A stretch of 64,000 nucleotides of DNA from Sphingomonas yunnanensis (lineage in GTDB: Bacteria > Pseudomonadota > Alphaproteobacteria > Sphingomonadales > Sphingomonadaceae), in assembly GCF_019898765.1 (NCBI RefSeq), contig NZ_JAIOKB010000003.1, positions 186,001 to 250,000 of the forward strand, read 5' to 3'. Below are positions 43,031 to 50,512 of the stretch, piece after piece (positions within the stretch are counted from its first letter, which is position 1; every line of letters starts with the position of its first letter). Below the pieces are notes generated by a model. The model was given only the letters and a program-made list of their open reading frames with translations. It was not told the DNA's origin and ran no database searches. The position numbers and the translations under genes are program-made.

Positions 43031-44208
43031 GCGCGCGTGCCGTTCAACCAGGTGTCGAGGATCAGTTGCTGTTCGGGAACGCCGTGCACCGGATCACCGG
43101 CGCCCTGCGTCTGCGGCAACTTGAAGAACAGTCCCATCTGCTCCTGCACGCCGCCTTCGCCGCGCTGCTGCGCGAGGTCGAGGCAGCGCGCGATCTCGAT
43201 CGCGAGCGGCGCGGCGAGGATCGAGTCCTTGCAGAGGAAGTTGAGCTTAAGCTGCATCTTCTGACCCATGAAGCCGGTCAGATCGACATTGTCCCACGCT
43301 TCCTTGTCGTCGCCGCGCGGCCGGTAATAATGGATCATCACGATATGGTCCTCGACCGGATAGCCAAGGATGGAGTTGAGCACGCTGCCCTTGGTGCCAA
43401 GCTTCGATTGCAGCGACTTGGGATCGTCGAGCGCAAGACCGTCCGAATTGCCGAGGATGTTGGTCGAGAACCAGCCGTCGACATGCAACGCGCGGTCGCG
43501 CAGCGCCGGGGCGATCACCGTCTTCATGAAGGTCTGGCCGGTCTTCCCGTCCTTGCCGGCGATCGGCACGTTGCGCTCCGCCGCAAGGGCGGCGAGCGGC
43601 GCGACATCAGCCGCGACCGAGGGCGTGAAGTTCGCGTAGGGCGTGCCTGCGTCGATCGCCGCATAGGCATAGAGCATCGCCGGGCTGATCGCGGAATCGT
43701 CGGTATCGAGCCCGCGCTCGAACCCCTCGAGCGATTGCAGCGCCGCCTCTTCGAAGTCCGGCACACGCTCGGTCGAGGCGAGATTGACGACGACGATCCG
43801 GTCGAGCTTGCGGTCCGCGGCGAAGCGCTTGAGATCGTCCTGGATCTGCCGAACGGCCGCCCGATGGCCGCTGGCCAGCTTGTTGCCGCCGTCGATATTC
43901 GCGCAATAGCCGGTCGAGCCGGCCGCTTTCCAGGCGCGCATGTCGTTGAGCGCGGAGGCGCCGTCGGCAAGCTCCCTCTCGCCGATCACGCCGTGACGCA
44001 GCGCCAGCGTGCCGAGCGTCTCCGCCGAGAGATCCCAGCCGCCGAATTCAAGATCGCGATAGGCGATCATCCCGGCGATATCGCGATGTGCAAGCGGCAG
44101 ACCGTCGAAGCTGTTCGACCCCGCCTTGATCATCTCGATCCCGGCAATCGCCGTCGTCGCCACCGCACCGCCGACCCCGACGATCGCCACACCCAAACGT
44201 TCCGCCAC
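43027..44208 (-). CDS. ino1: Myo-inositol-1-phosphate synthase (YcaO cluster gene 1)
   Basis: 393 residues, near the size of actinobacterial/archaeal Ino1. The NAD-binding start is VAIVGVGGAVATTAIAGIEM. The catalytic region shows PIAGKDGKTGQTFMKTVIAPALRDR with its Lys, DGWFSTNILGNSDGLALDDP and KSLQSKLGTKGSVL, then MIHYYRPRGDDKEAWDN and ILAAPLAIEIARCLDL. It converts glucose 6-phosphate to inositol 1-phosphate. It is the first gene of the nine-gene operon, so the pathway appears to start from inositol phosphate. Confidence 0.93.
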   Translation of the reverse strand: MAERLGVAIVGVGGAVATTAIAGIEMIKAGSNSFDGLPLAHRDIAGMIAYRDLEFGGWDLSAETLGTLALRHGVIGERELADGASALNDMRAWKAAGSTGYCANIDGGNKLASGHRAAVRQIQDDLKRFAADRKLDRIVVVNLASTERVPDFEEAALQSLEGFERGLDTDDSAISPAMLYAYAAIDAGTPYANFTPSVAADVAPLAALAAERNVPIAGKDGKTGQTFMKTVIAPALRDRALHVDGWFSTNILGNSDGLALDDPKSLQSKLGTKGSVLNSILGYPVEDHIVMIHYYRPRGDDKEAWDNVDLTGFMGQKMQLKLNFLCKDSILAAPLAIEIARCLDLAQQRGEGGVQEQMGLFFKLPQTQGAGDPVHGVPEQQLILDTWLNGTRA

Positions 44209-44311
44209 TTATCGTCCCCGCAAGCACCCGAGTGGGCCAGTGGGGCGGAAAGGCCGCGCGCGTTAACCACGTTCCCGACCCTCACGCGAGTCGGAGGAAA
44301 ATCGGCGAAAG

Positions 44312-44329
44312 CGGTAATTTACATCACCG
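44312..44329. promoter_or_regulatory. Palindrome upstream of ino1 operon
   Basis: CGGTAATTTACATCACCG pairs at 7 of 9 positions and lies 104 bp before the ino1 start, in the gap after the Crp/Fnr-type gene. It is an operator candidate for the nine-gene operon. Confidence 0.45.
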
Positions 44330-44344
44330 CGCGGGCGCTTCGTG

Positions 44345-44358
44345 GTGATCTAAGTCAT
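44345..44358. promoter_or_regulatory. Fnr/FixK-like box near the end of the regulator gene
   Basis: GTGATCTAAGTCAT shares 7 of 10 defined positions with the consensus TTGAT-N4-ATCAA. It lies 5 bp before the regulator's stop and 137 bp before ino1. Weak on its own; of note because Crp/Fnr genes flank the operon on both sides. Confidence 0.3.
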
Positions 44359-44362
44359 CTTC

Positions 44363-45109
44363 TCACATCGATACGGCGCCGACCGGCGGCAGCCAGTTGA
44401 CGTCGATCTCGCTGTGCCGGTCATTGAAATCGACCAGCGTCGCGAGCTTGTTGGTATCGCTGATCCGGATCACCCGACCGACACGCGAGACGAGCCCTGT
44501 AGCCTCCAGCGCCTTGAGCGAACGATTGACGTGGGTCTTGGTCAGGCCGACAGCGTCGCCGAGATCCTTCTGCGTCAGCGGCAGTTCGAACGAACAGCCT
44601 TCGAGATTATCGACGACCCGCAGCCGCGAGCGGATGTCGAGCAGCAACGTCGCGATGCGGGTGAAGCCGTCGGTCTTGCTGATCGAGGTGAGGCGATCGG
44701 CCATCGCGACCTGTTCGGAGGAGGCAATGGCGAACATCAGCGCCCCCAGCCGCGGATGCTTGCGGAAAAGGTGGCCGAACGCTTCCTTCGGCATCTGGAA
44801 CAGGGTGGTGTGGCTCACCGCCTGCAGCGTGGCGGCGCTATACCCCCAGGCGATCGAGAAGGTGGTGGTGACATCGCCGACGAAATAGAAGCGGAGGATC
44901 TGACGATCGCCACCCTTCATCTGAGTTGAGCCATGCAGCCAGCCGCTCGCGACGATATACAGGCTGTCGAGCCGCTCGCCCTCGTGAACCACGACTTCGC
45001 CTGGCTCGAACGATCGCTCCCGCCGCTCGAGCGAGCGCAACGTCTCACGTTCGGAAAAGGTAAGATCGAGGTGGGTGGAGAAGCGTCCTTCGAGTGGGCT
45101 GGAAAGCAT
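44363..45109 (-). CDS. Crp/Fnr-family transcriptional regulator (upstream flank of YcaO cluster)
   Basis: 248 residues from ATG 45109; the longer frame up to 45304 adds basic, unstructured sequence and no ribosome site. The N-terminal sensor barrel has FEPGEVVVHEGERLDSLYIV and RFYFVGDVTTTFSIAWGYSA. The C-terminal winged HTH is LTQKDLGDAVGLTKTHVNRSLKALEATGLV. No Fe-S cysteine pattern. It lies 154 bp upstream of ino1 on the same strand and may control the operon through the palindromes between them. Its relative at 34165 stands at the other end of the cluster. Confidence 0.88.
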   Translation of the reverse strand: MLSSPLEGRFSTHLDLTFSERETLRSLERRERSFEPGEVVVHEGERLDSLYIVASGWLHGSTQMKGGDRQILRFYFVGDVTTTFSIAWGYSAATLQAVSHTTLFQMPKEAFGHLFRKHPRLGALMFAIASSEQVAMADRLTSISKTDGFTRIATLLLDIRSRLRVVDNLEGCSFELPLTQKDLGDAVGLTKTHVNRSLKALEATGLVSRVGRVIRISDTNKLATLVDFNDRHSEIDVNWLPPVGAVSM

Positions 45110-46178
45110 GCGGGCCGAACGCAACAGCCGGGAAAATTTTCCCCCTAGCCGAATGCTCGCAATGGTGCCGTCGGCGCGATCGCGCCGGCTAGATCTCGCA
45201 GGCGGGTAGCACGCGCGGCTCGTCGCGTGAGAACGCGAGCATCCGTTGAAGAGCGACACTAGTTGCCTTGATGTGAGCGCTAGTACGGGATGCCGGCACC
45301 GCACTAGCTGCCGTCTCTCATGGCAGTCTCCCTAGGTCAGAGGGGACGGTTGCCGTAGATGATCCGCGAGCCTGCGCAGTCGTAAGCGCCGCTGCCAGTA
45401 GCTGCTCACAGTCGCAACTCGCGATACCATCCATGGCGGTGCAGGACGCGCTTCTGCGTCAACACCACCACGATGCCAACCACGATGTGGATGTTCCCGC
45501 TTGTGTGAAAGAGATCAACGAGGCAGGTGCCCCCATCGGGGAAGAAGGAAACAAGCGACGCATATGATCGCTCGCAGATCAGGCCGTCCGTCCACCGAGC
45601 GAGCGTGGATCGCTCGTTTCACCCAAGGAAAGCCGGCGGGCGCCCGACGCGGCCTTACCCCTCGCTGCAGCCCAGCGGTACCTTCGCAATCGCTAGAGAC
45701 CGACGAATGGCGGATGAGCCTTTCTTGCTGATCGTCACCGCCGTCCCGATCGCTACAATCCTGGTTCTCTACCAAGAGGTCTCCTTAGTGGCATCGAGGG
45801 TTCGACGTAGCGATGCCGTTAACCCCGTGCCTGAGCCTCCTGCAAAAGTGGTTCGCAGCTCATTCCGCACAAACTCGCGCTCGGACAGCCCGCTTGATTC
45901 CCAGCGCCCAGTCGCGACGTTCGAGTTCGCCGGTTCAGGCGCCAAAAGCGGTCGCAACGCGGGGATGAACGAGCGGCCGAGACTGGCGAGCTGGGAAGGT
46001 GCCGCGGACGTATGCTTCTGGGGCTTGCTCTTAGTTGATTAAAATGCCGCAGCGCACCCAGAACTCCCTTGAACCCGGCCAGCCTGCGAAGAACTCGCAG
46101 CAACATGGGCGGCGTCCAAAGTCTCGCCAGCAATGCGCGAGAGCCGAGGGGCGACGCGCGCGAGAGCGAAGCCTTGTC
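45110..46178. other. Gene-poor stretch with repeat copy and possible remnants
   Basis: 1,069 bp without a convincing gene. A plus-strand frame from ATG 45707 starts MADEPFLLIVTAVPIATILV, which could be a small membrane protein, but its 3' part runs through the dispersed element at 45965-46030. On the minus strand, a frame ending at 45406 reads protein-like (LVDLFHTSGNIHIVVGIVVV) with no start. Both look like remnants. The stretch precedes the cobalamin-controlled receptor region. Confidence 0.4.
45965..46030 (+). repeat. Dispersed two-box intergenic element, copy 8
   Basis: ATGAACGAGCGGCCGAGA at 45965. Box 2 is degenerate (GGACGTATGCTTCTGGGGC) from 46006, spacing 41 nt. A reverse-oriented CCAAAAGCGGTCGC lies 20 bp upstream and resembles an inverted box 2. 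Confidence 0.55.
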
Positions 46179-46415
46179 TCAATCGTCGCTGTATCGGCCG
46201 ATCCTGTACGGTCCTGATCGCGTTGCAAGAGGTCGTCCCTTCCAGCTCAGCCGCACCTGTCCGTCTCGGACAAGCCCGTCGATCGCCGCGTGGACCGCCG
46301 GCATCGCGCCGCGCCAGTCCGGCGCAATCGCTCGCGCCACCTCGCTCGGGCAGATCGTAGCGTCTGGTGCGCGGCGCGTGAGTAGGGAGAGAGCCACGGC
46401 CCTTGGATCGGTCAT
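46179..46415 (-). CDS. DUF3253-family small protein
   Basis: 78 residues from ATG 46415; the ribosome site AAGAAGG touches the start codon, so the true start is uncertain. The protein (AVALSLLTRRAPDATICPSE, then VARAIAPDWRGAMPAVHAAI and DGLVRDGQVRLSWKGRPL) follows the DUF3253 pattern ICPSEVAR...W...M..V...A..L...G.i...qkG.p, a small winged-helix-like domain of unknown function. It lies alone among remnants and repeats. Confidence 0.72.
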   Translation of the reverse strand: MTDPRAVALSLLTRRAPDATICPSEVARAIAPDWRGAMPAVHAAIDGLVRDGQVRLSWKGRPLATRSGPYRIGRYSDD

Positions 46416-46533
46416 CCTTCTTGCGTCGGTCCCGCACGCCGCCCGGTCAAGCCCGCTGAAGGAGCAAATGGCCTTGCGCCTGGTCAGCGTGGCACGGCGA
46501 TCTCGCTGATCGCTAAGCGCGCGCGGGACCAAC

Positions 46534-46600
46534 ATGAACGAAGGTCCGCGTCTGGTAATCACAACGGACGGTCTGAATGACCGCTGTTGGGTCTCCGCGA
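46534..46600 (+). repeat. Dispersed two-box intergenic element, copy 9
   Basis: ATGAACGAAGGTCCGCG at 46534 and GAATGACCGCTGTTGGGTC from 46575, spacing 41 nt. The in-frame reading ends NDRCWVSASG. Confidence 0.65.
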
Positions 46601-46642
46601 GCGGCGGCCGCTGCACAGACCCTCTCTCCTTAACATGCCCGG

Positions 46643-46852
46643 CTAGATCCCCACTGACACCCGTACTCCAGCCGTCCGTGGCGGAGCGACGGGATGGGAG
46701 AAGTAGCTCGTGGCCGCGGTGTTGCCCGACGACGTCGTGACCTCCTGACCGAACACCGGGACGGCATCGCCGGTGCGGACGCCCTGCGCATAGCTGGCGT
46801 ACACCGTCGCCGCCTCAATCGGGGCATAGCTCACCGAGACGCGCGGCAACGC
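46643..46852 (-). pseudogene. Probable C-terminal fragment of a TonB-dependent receptor
   Basis: The frame reads PRVSVSYAPIEAATVYASYA, then QGVRTGDAVPVFG, ending PPRTAGVRVSVGI. It alternates like outer-membrane beta-strands and resembles the last strands of a receptor barrel. Only about 70 residues remain. The upstream 30 residues of the open frame (to 46942) do not fit and may come from another gene. Assignment rests on pattern only. Confidence 0.4.
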
Positions 46853-47003
46853 CAGCGTGCACAGAAACACGGCGGAGCGGCGATGCGCGAGGAGGTGCCG
46901 TATCGCTTCCGCGAGTCGCGGATAGCTCGGCTCGCGTGCCATGTCACTCGACCAAGGACCGAAGCAGGTGACCTACGCAGGCCTCGGGCCGCTTCAGCTG
47001 CAA

Positions 47004-47029
47004 CTCATATAAAGATATCTTTATATGAG
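47004..47029. promoter_or_regulatory. 26-bp perfect palindrome upstream of cobalamin riboswitch
   Basis: CTCATATAAAGAT (47004-47016) is followed directly by its exact reverse complement ATCTTTATATGAG (47017-47029). It is AT-rich in a GC-rich context. The core ATAAAGATATCTTTAT resembles, from memory, operators of ArsR-type regulators of the methionine/S-adenosylhomocysteine cycle. It lies about 40 bp before the riboswitch. Confidence 0.72.
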
Positions 47030-47067
47030 CCTTGACGCGCCGACCCGGCTCGGCGATGCGATGCCGG

Positions 47068-47244
47068 TCAAGGTTCTTCGGTCGGCTCGCCGCGCCGAAG
47101 CTAAGACGGGAAGCCGGTGCGATGCCGGCGCTGCCCCCGCAACTGTAAGCGGCGAGCAGATGGTCGCTCCGTGTCACTGGTCGCGCTCACGCGGCCGGGA
47201 AGGCCAGATCATCCGCACCGACCCGCGAGCCAGGAGACCTGCCT
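47068..47244 (+). promoter_or_regulatory. Cobalamin (vitamin B12) riboswitch
   Basis: The conserved parts appear in order: AGGTTCTTCGG near 47071, GGGAAGCCGGTGCGATGCCG from 47108, CTGCCCCCGCAACTGTAAGC (B12-box core) at 47131-47150, CACTGG at 47175-47180, GGGAAGGC near 47197, and AGCCAGGAGACCTGCC at 47228-47243. This matches the adenosylcobalamin-type riboswitch. It lies 118 bp before the TonB receptor start, on the same strand, so cobalamin would repress the receptor. Confidence 0.95.
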
Positions 47245-47361
47245 CGACGCCATAACGTCCACCGGCGGGGTGCCCGGTCTGGCCGCTCGCATGCCGCGGT
47301 CGGGCCTTCCGTCCGCGCGCGCCGGTGTCTGGTCCGCGTGCCCCGTCCTTCATCGGGGTAT

Positions 47362-49536
47362 ATGAAGATGATCGATACCTACCGCCCGGCGACGTATGTC
47401 GCCGCGCTGGTGCTCGCCACCTGCTCCTGCGGCGCGCTGGCGCAGGACGACGATCGCGTACCGCCGCGCGACGACATCCTCGTCGTCGGCCGCGGCGACG
47501 GCACGCTCGACCGGCCGAGCGCGACGGGCAGCCGCCTCGGCCTCACGCCGCTCGAACTGCCCGCCAGCGTGGCGAGCGTCGACGGCGACGTGGTCCGCGC
47601 GCGCGGTGACCTGACGGTCGGCGAGGCGGTGTCGCGCGCGCCCGGCATCAGCGCCGCGGCCAACGCCGGGAACGGCAACACCGCGCTCGCCGCGCGCGGC
47701 TTCGTCGGCCAGGGCTCGGTGCTGCAACTCGTCGACGGTATCCGGCTCTTCCCGGTGGCTGGCACGATCACCTTCCCGATCGACCCGTGGAACGTCGAGC
47801 GGATCGAGGTGCTGACCGGCCCCGCATCCGTGCTCTATGGCCAAGGCGCGCTCGGCGGCGCGGTCAACGTGGTCTCTCGCGCGCCGAGCGAGACCGCGCG
47901 CTACGACGCGGAGCTGAGCTACGGTGCGCAGGACACATGGCACGGCGCGATGGGCGCGGGCGGCCCGCTCGGCGAGGGGCTCGGCTACCGGCTGGACGCG
48001 AGCTACCGTCGGTCGGACGGCTGGGTCGATCGCGGTGACCACCACAGCCTGGCGCTGTCGGGCGCGTTGCGCCTGGCGCCGACCGAGCGGCTCACCGTCA
48101 CGCTGCGCGGCGACCTCGGCGACGTCTTACCGATGCGCTACTGGGGCACGCCGCTGATTGACGGCCGGCTCGACCCGCGCAACCGACGCCGCAACTACAA
48201 TGTCGCCGACGCCGACATCCGCTTCCGCGACGATCGCCAGACGCTCGTCGCGGAGTGGGCGGTCAGCGATGCGGTGACGCTGACCAACGCCGCCTATCGG
48301 CTCGCCAGCAAGCGGCGCTGGTACGACCTCGAGAGCTACGCCTGGGCACCCGCGGCGGGTCGGCCCTACGGCGTGATCGAGCGCTCGGACAATCTCGGCA
48401 TCGTCCAGGACATCAGCCAATATGGCGATCAGGCCAACCTGAAGCTGAGCGCACCGCTCGGCGGCGGCTTCGCCAACGACCTGGTGCTCGGCGCCGAGGT
48501 CAATCGCGTGAACCTGCGCTACTCGAACAATTTCGCAGTCGCGGATCAGGCGGATGCGGTCGACCCCTTCGACTTCGCTCCCGGTATGCTGGAGGATCGC
48601 ACCGCAACGCTGCCGCGCTATCGCACCACCACGACCGAGTGGAGCATCTTCGGCGAGGACCGGCTGCGGCTGTCGCGTCGGCTCTCGCTGGTCGGCGGCT
48701 TCCGCTACGAGGACGACGCGGTGCGCCGCCGCAACATCCTCTACGACGCGGCCGGCGCCCCGGCGGGCGAGGCGAATGCCTTCCCGGGTAGCGCGCGGGA
48801 GAAGAGGTTCCGCGACGCCACATGGCGCGTCGGCACCGTCTACCAGCCCGAGCCGAGCATCTCGCTCTACGCCCAATATGCCACCGGCGTGGATCCCGTC
48901 GGTACGCTGACCACCTTCACTACCAGCGCGACGCAGTTCGCCTTCACCAACGCCAAGGGCGACCAGGTCGAGGCGGGAGTCAAGGCAGCGCTCCTCGGCG
49001 GACGAGCGAACGCGACGCTCGCTGGCTATCGTATCGTCAAGAACGATCTGGTCGCGCAACGCGTCACCAACGGTCCGCTCGAGCAGATCGGGCGGCAGTC
49101 TTCGAGGGGGATCGAGGTGGCGTTGTCGCTGACGCTCGCCGCCGGCTTCTCGGCCGAGGCGAACGGGACGTTGCTCGACGCGCGCTACGACGACTTCCTG
49201 AGCGGCGACACGGATCTCTCCGGCAACACCCCGCCGAACGTGCCCGAGCGCGCCGGCAACCTATGGCTCACATGGGAGAGCCGCCGCGGCATGCGCGTCC
49301 AGGCCGGGCTGCGCCACGTCGGCGCTCGTTTCGTCGACTCGGCCAACAGTGCCTGGGTACCGCCTTACACCGTCGCAGACGGCGGGCTCTCGGTCGCGAT
49401 CACCCCGGCGCTCGCTGCCGACGTGCGTGTCTACAACGTCTTCGACAGCCGCTACGTGACCTCGACCTATGGCGCGGCGCAGTGGCTGCTCGGGCGGCCG
49501 CGCTCGCTCGACGTCGCACTACGCGCGCGGCTGTGA
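47362..49536 (+). CDS. TonB-dependent receptor under cobalamin riboswitch (probable B12/corrinoid receptor)
   Basis: 724 residues from ATG 47362, with CGGGG 5 bases upstream. The signal peptide ends at ...CSCGALAQ. TonB box DDILVVGRG; plug domain (about 50-170) with SVDGDVVRARGDLTVGEAV, GFVGQGSVLQLVDGIRLFPV and VERIEVLTGPASVLYGQGALGGAVNVV. The barrel ends in ...RSLDVALRARL. By sequence it looks like a siderophore-type receptor rather than E. coli BtuB, but the riboswitch makes corrinoid uptake the likely role. A truncated PepSY gene follows after one base. Confidence 0.92.
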   Translation: MKMIDTYRPATYVAALVLATCSCGALAQDDDRVPPRDDILVVGRGDGTLDRPSATGSRLGLTPLELPASVASVDGDVVRARGDLTVGEAVSRAPGISAAANAGNGNTALAARGFVGQGSVLQLVDGIRLFPVAGTITFPIDPWNVERIEVLTGPASVLYGQGALGGAVNVVSRAPSETARYDAELSYGAQDTWHGAMGAGGPLGEGLGYRLDASYRRSDGWVDRGDHHSLALSGALRLAPTERLTVTLRGDLGDVLPMRYWGTPLIDGRLDPRNRRRNYNVADADIRFRDDRQTLVAEWAVSDAVTLTNAAYRLASKRRWYDLESYAWAPAAGRPYGVIERSDNLGIVQDISQYGDQANLKLSAPLGGGFANDLVLGAEVNRVNLRYSNNFAVADQADAVDPFDFAPGMLEDRTATLPRYRTTTTEWSIFGEDRLRLSRRLSLVGGFRYEDDAVRRRNILYDAAGAPAGEANAFPGSAREKRFRDATWRVGTVYQPEPSISLYAQYATGVDPVGTLTTFTTSATQFAFTNAKGDQVEAGVKAALLGGRANATLAGYRIVKNDLVAQRVTNGPLEQIGRQSSRGIEVALSLTLAAGFSAEANGTLLDARYDDFLSGDTDLSGNTPPNVPERAGNLWLTWESRRGMRVQAGLRHVGARFVDSANSAWVPPYTVADGGLSVAITPALAADVRVYNVFDSRYVTSTYGAAQWLLGRPRSLDVALRARL

Positions 49537-49537
49537 G

Positions 49538-49681
49538 ATGGCGCGCTCGTTCCTGGTGCCCGCGGCCAAGCGCTGGCTGTACCTGATCCACTGCTGGATC
49601 GGCGTGGCCAGCTGCCTACTCTTCCTGATGTGGTTCCGGTACGGGCAGTGCCTGAGCACCTCGCTCGCGAGGGCGCTGTGA
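49538..49681 (+). pseudogene. PepSY-associated membrane protein, truncated after first helix
   Basis: 47 codons from ATG 49538, one base after the receptor stop. KRWLYLIHCWIGVASCLLFLMWF is the first membrane helix of PepSY_TM proteins, which often accompany TonB receptors. The frame then leaves the family (RYGQCLSTSLARAL) and stops. Normal members are about 370-500 residues with four helices, so more than 85 percent is missing. Confidence 0.75.
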
Positions 49682-49821
49682 CCAGGGTGGCGCCCGAGCA
49701 CCGACACGATGCGCGGCCTGGCGCGATGGGGAGGGCCTGAGCAGTGCGGCTCCTCTCCTTCGCCGGTTTCGTCAGCTCGAGAGGCGGTGCGACGCGCCCT
49801 CGTCGCGCAGGAGTGTGACCA

Positions 49822-50430
49822 TCAATTGAAGGCAGTGACCTCGGTCGTCAGAGCGTCGAAGTTGGCGTGCAATAGCTCAACCAGCGAGCGTCGTTCGCCT
49901 TCACGACCTAGCGCCTCGGTCGCCAGCCGAACCGCTCCCATGGCGAGCATCGCGACAAGCCGGAGCGCCATCTCACGGTCAGGGCTTGGCCATCGCGACC
50001 GCAGACCATCGACCAAGCGCCGCTCTTGCTCGACATAGGTCACCTGCTTGCGCGCCTGAACCGCGGGGCTCGTCCGCATCAGCCGATCGATCGCGGCTAG
50101 GTCGTCGGCCGGGACCTGGGCACAGACGTCGATCACGGCAGCTCGGACAGCGTCGATCGGTGAGGCGGTGTCGGCGGCATGGCGGATGCGGTCGACGATC
50201 AGATCGCCCATCCGGCCCTGGAGCGAGAGGAGAATGTCATCCTTGGACTTCAGATAGAGGAAGAAGGTACGGCGCGAGATACCCGCCTTGGCGGCGATCT
50301 CGTCGACGGTCGTCGCGTCGATGCCTTGCTCGATGAACAGGCAGATGCCGGCGTCGGTGATGCGATTCAGGGTCTCCTGTTTCTTCCGCTCGCGTAGACC
50401 CGGCGTCGCCGCCGCAACCTTATCAGCCAC
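49822..50430 (-). CDS. TetR-family repressor
   Basis: 202 residues. The helix-turn-helix is RITDAGICLFIEQGIDATTVDEIAAKAGISRRTFFLYLKSKDDILLSL. The C-terminal part (about 90-200) is a helical ligand domain with no recognisable signature. It diverges from the SDR gene across an 80-bp gap that carries a large double palindrome (50455-50495), so it almost certainly represses the SDR gene and itself. Confidence 0.9.
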   Translation of the reverse strand: MADKVAAATPGLRERKKQETLNRITDAGICLFIEQGIDATTVDEIAAKAGISRRTFFLYLKSKDDILLSLQGRMGDLIVDRIRHAADTASPIDAVRAAVIDVCAQVPADDLAAIDRLMRTSPAVQARKQVTYVEQERRLVDGLRSRWPSPDREMALRLVAMLAMGAVRLATEALGREGERRSLVELLHANFDALTTEVTAFN

Positions 50431-50454
50431 TATCCCTGCTTTTCACGCTTGATT

Positions 50455-50495
50455 TATGCACCGAGTGCAATTTAAATAACTGCACTCGGTGCATA
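50455..50495. promoter_or_regulatory. Double palindromic operator in TetR/SDR intergenic region
   Basis: TATGCACCGAGTGCA at 50455-50469 and its exact reverse complement at 50481-50495 are separated by an AT-rich 11-bp spacer. Each 15-bp arm holds its own palindrome TGCAC-CGA-GTGCA. The layout gives two dimer sites 26 bp apart, typical of TetR operators. Confidence 0.8.
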
Positions 50496-50512
50496 TAGCG
50501 GGATCGGCCAGG

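Noticed and set aside
45406..45560. Protein-like minus-strand tail ending RHGWYRELRL
   Set aside because: Natural-looking residues and a hydrophobic segment, but no start codon with a ribosome site and no family I can name; kept only as a possible remnant.
45707..46042. Plus-strand frame from ATG 45707 with one membrane helix
   Set aside because: No ribosome site of note, and its 3' third is the dispersed repeat read through, so it is unlikely to be a conserved gene.
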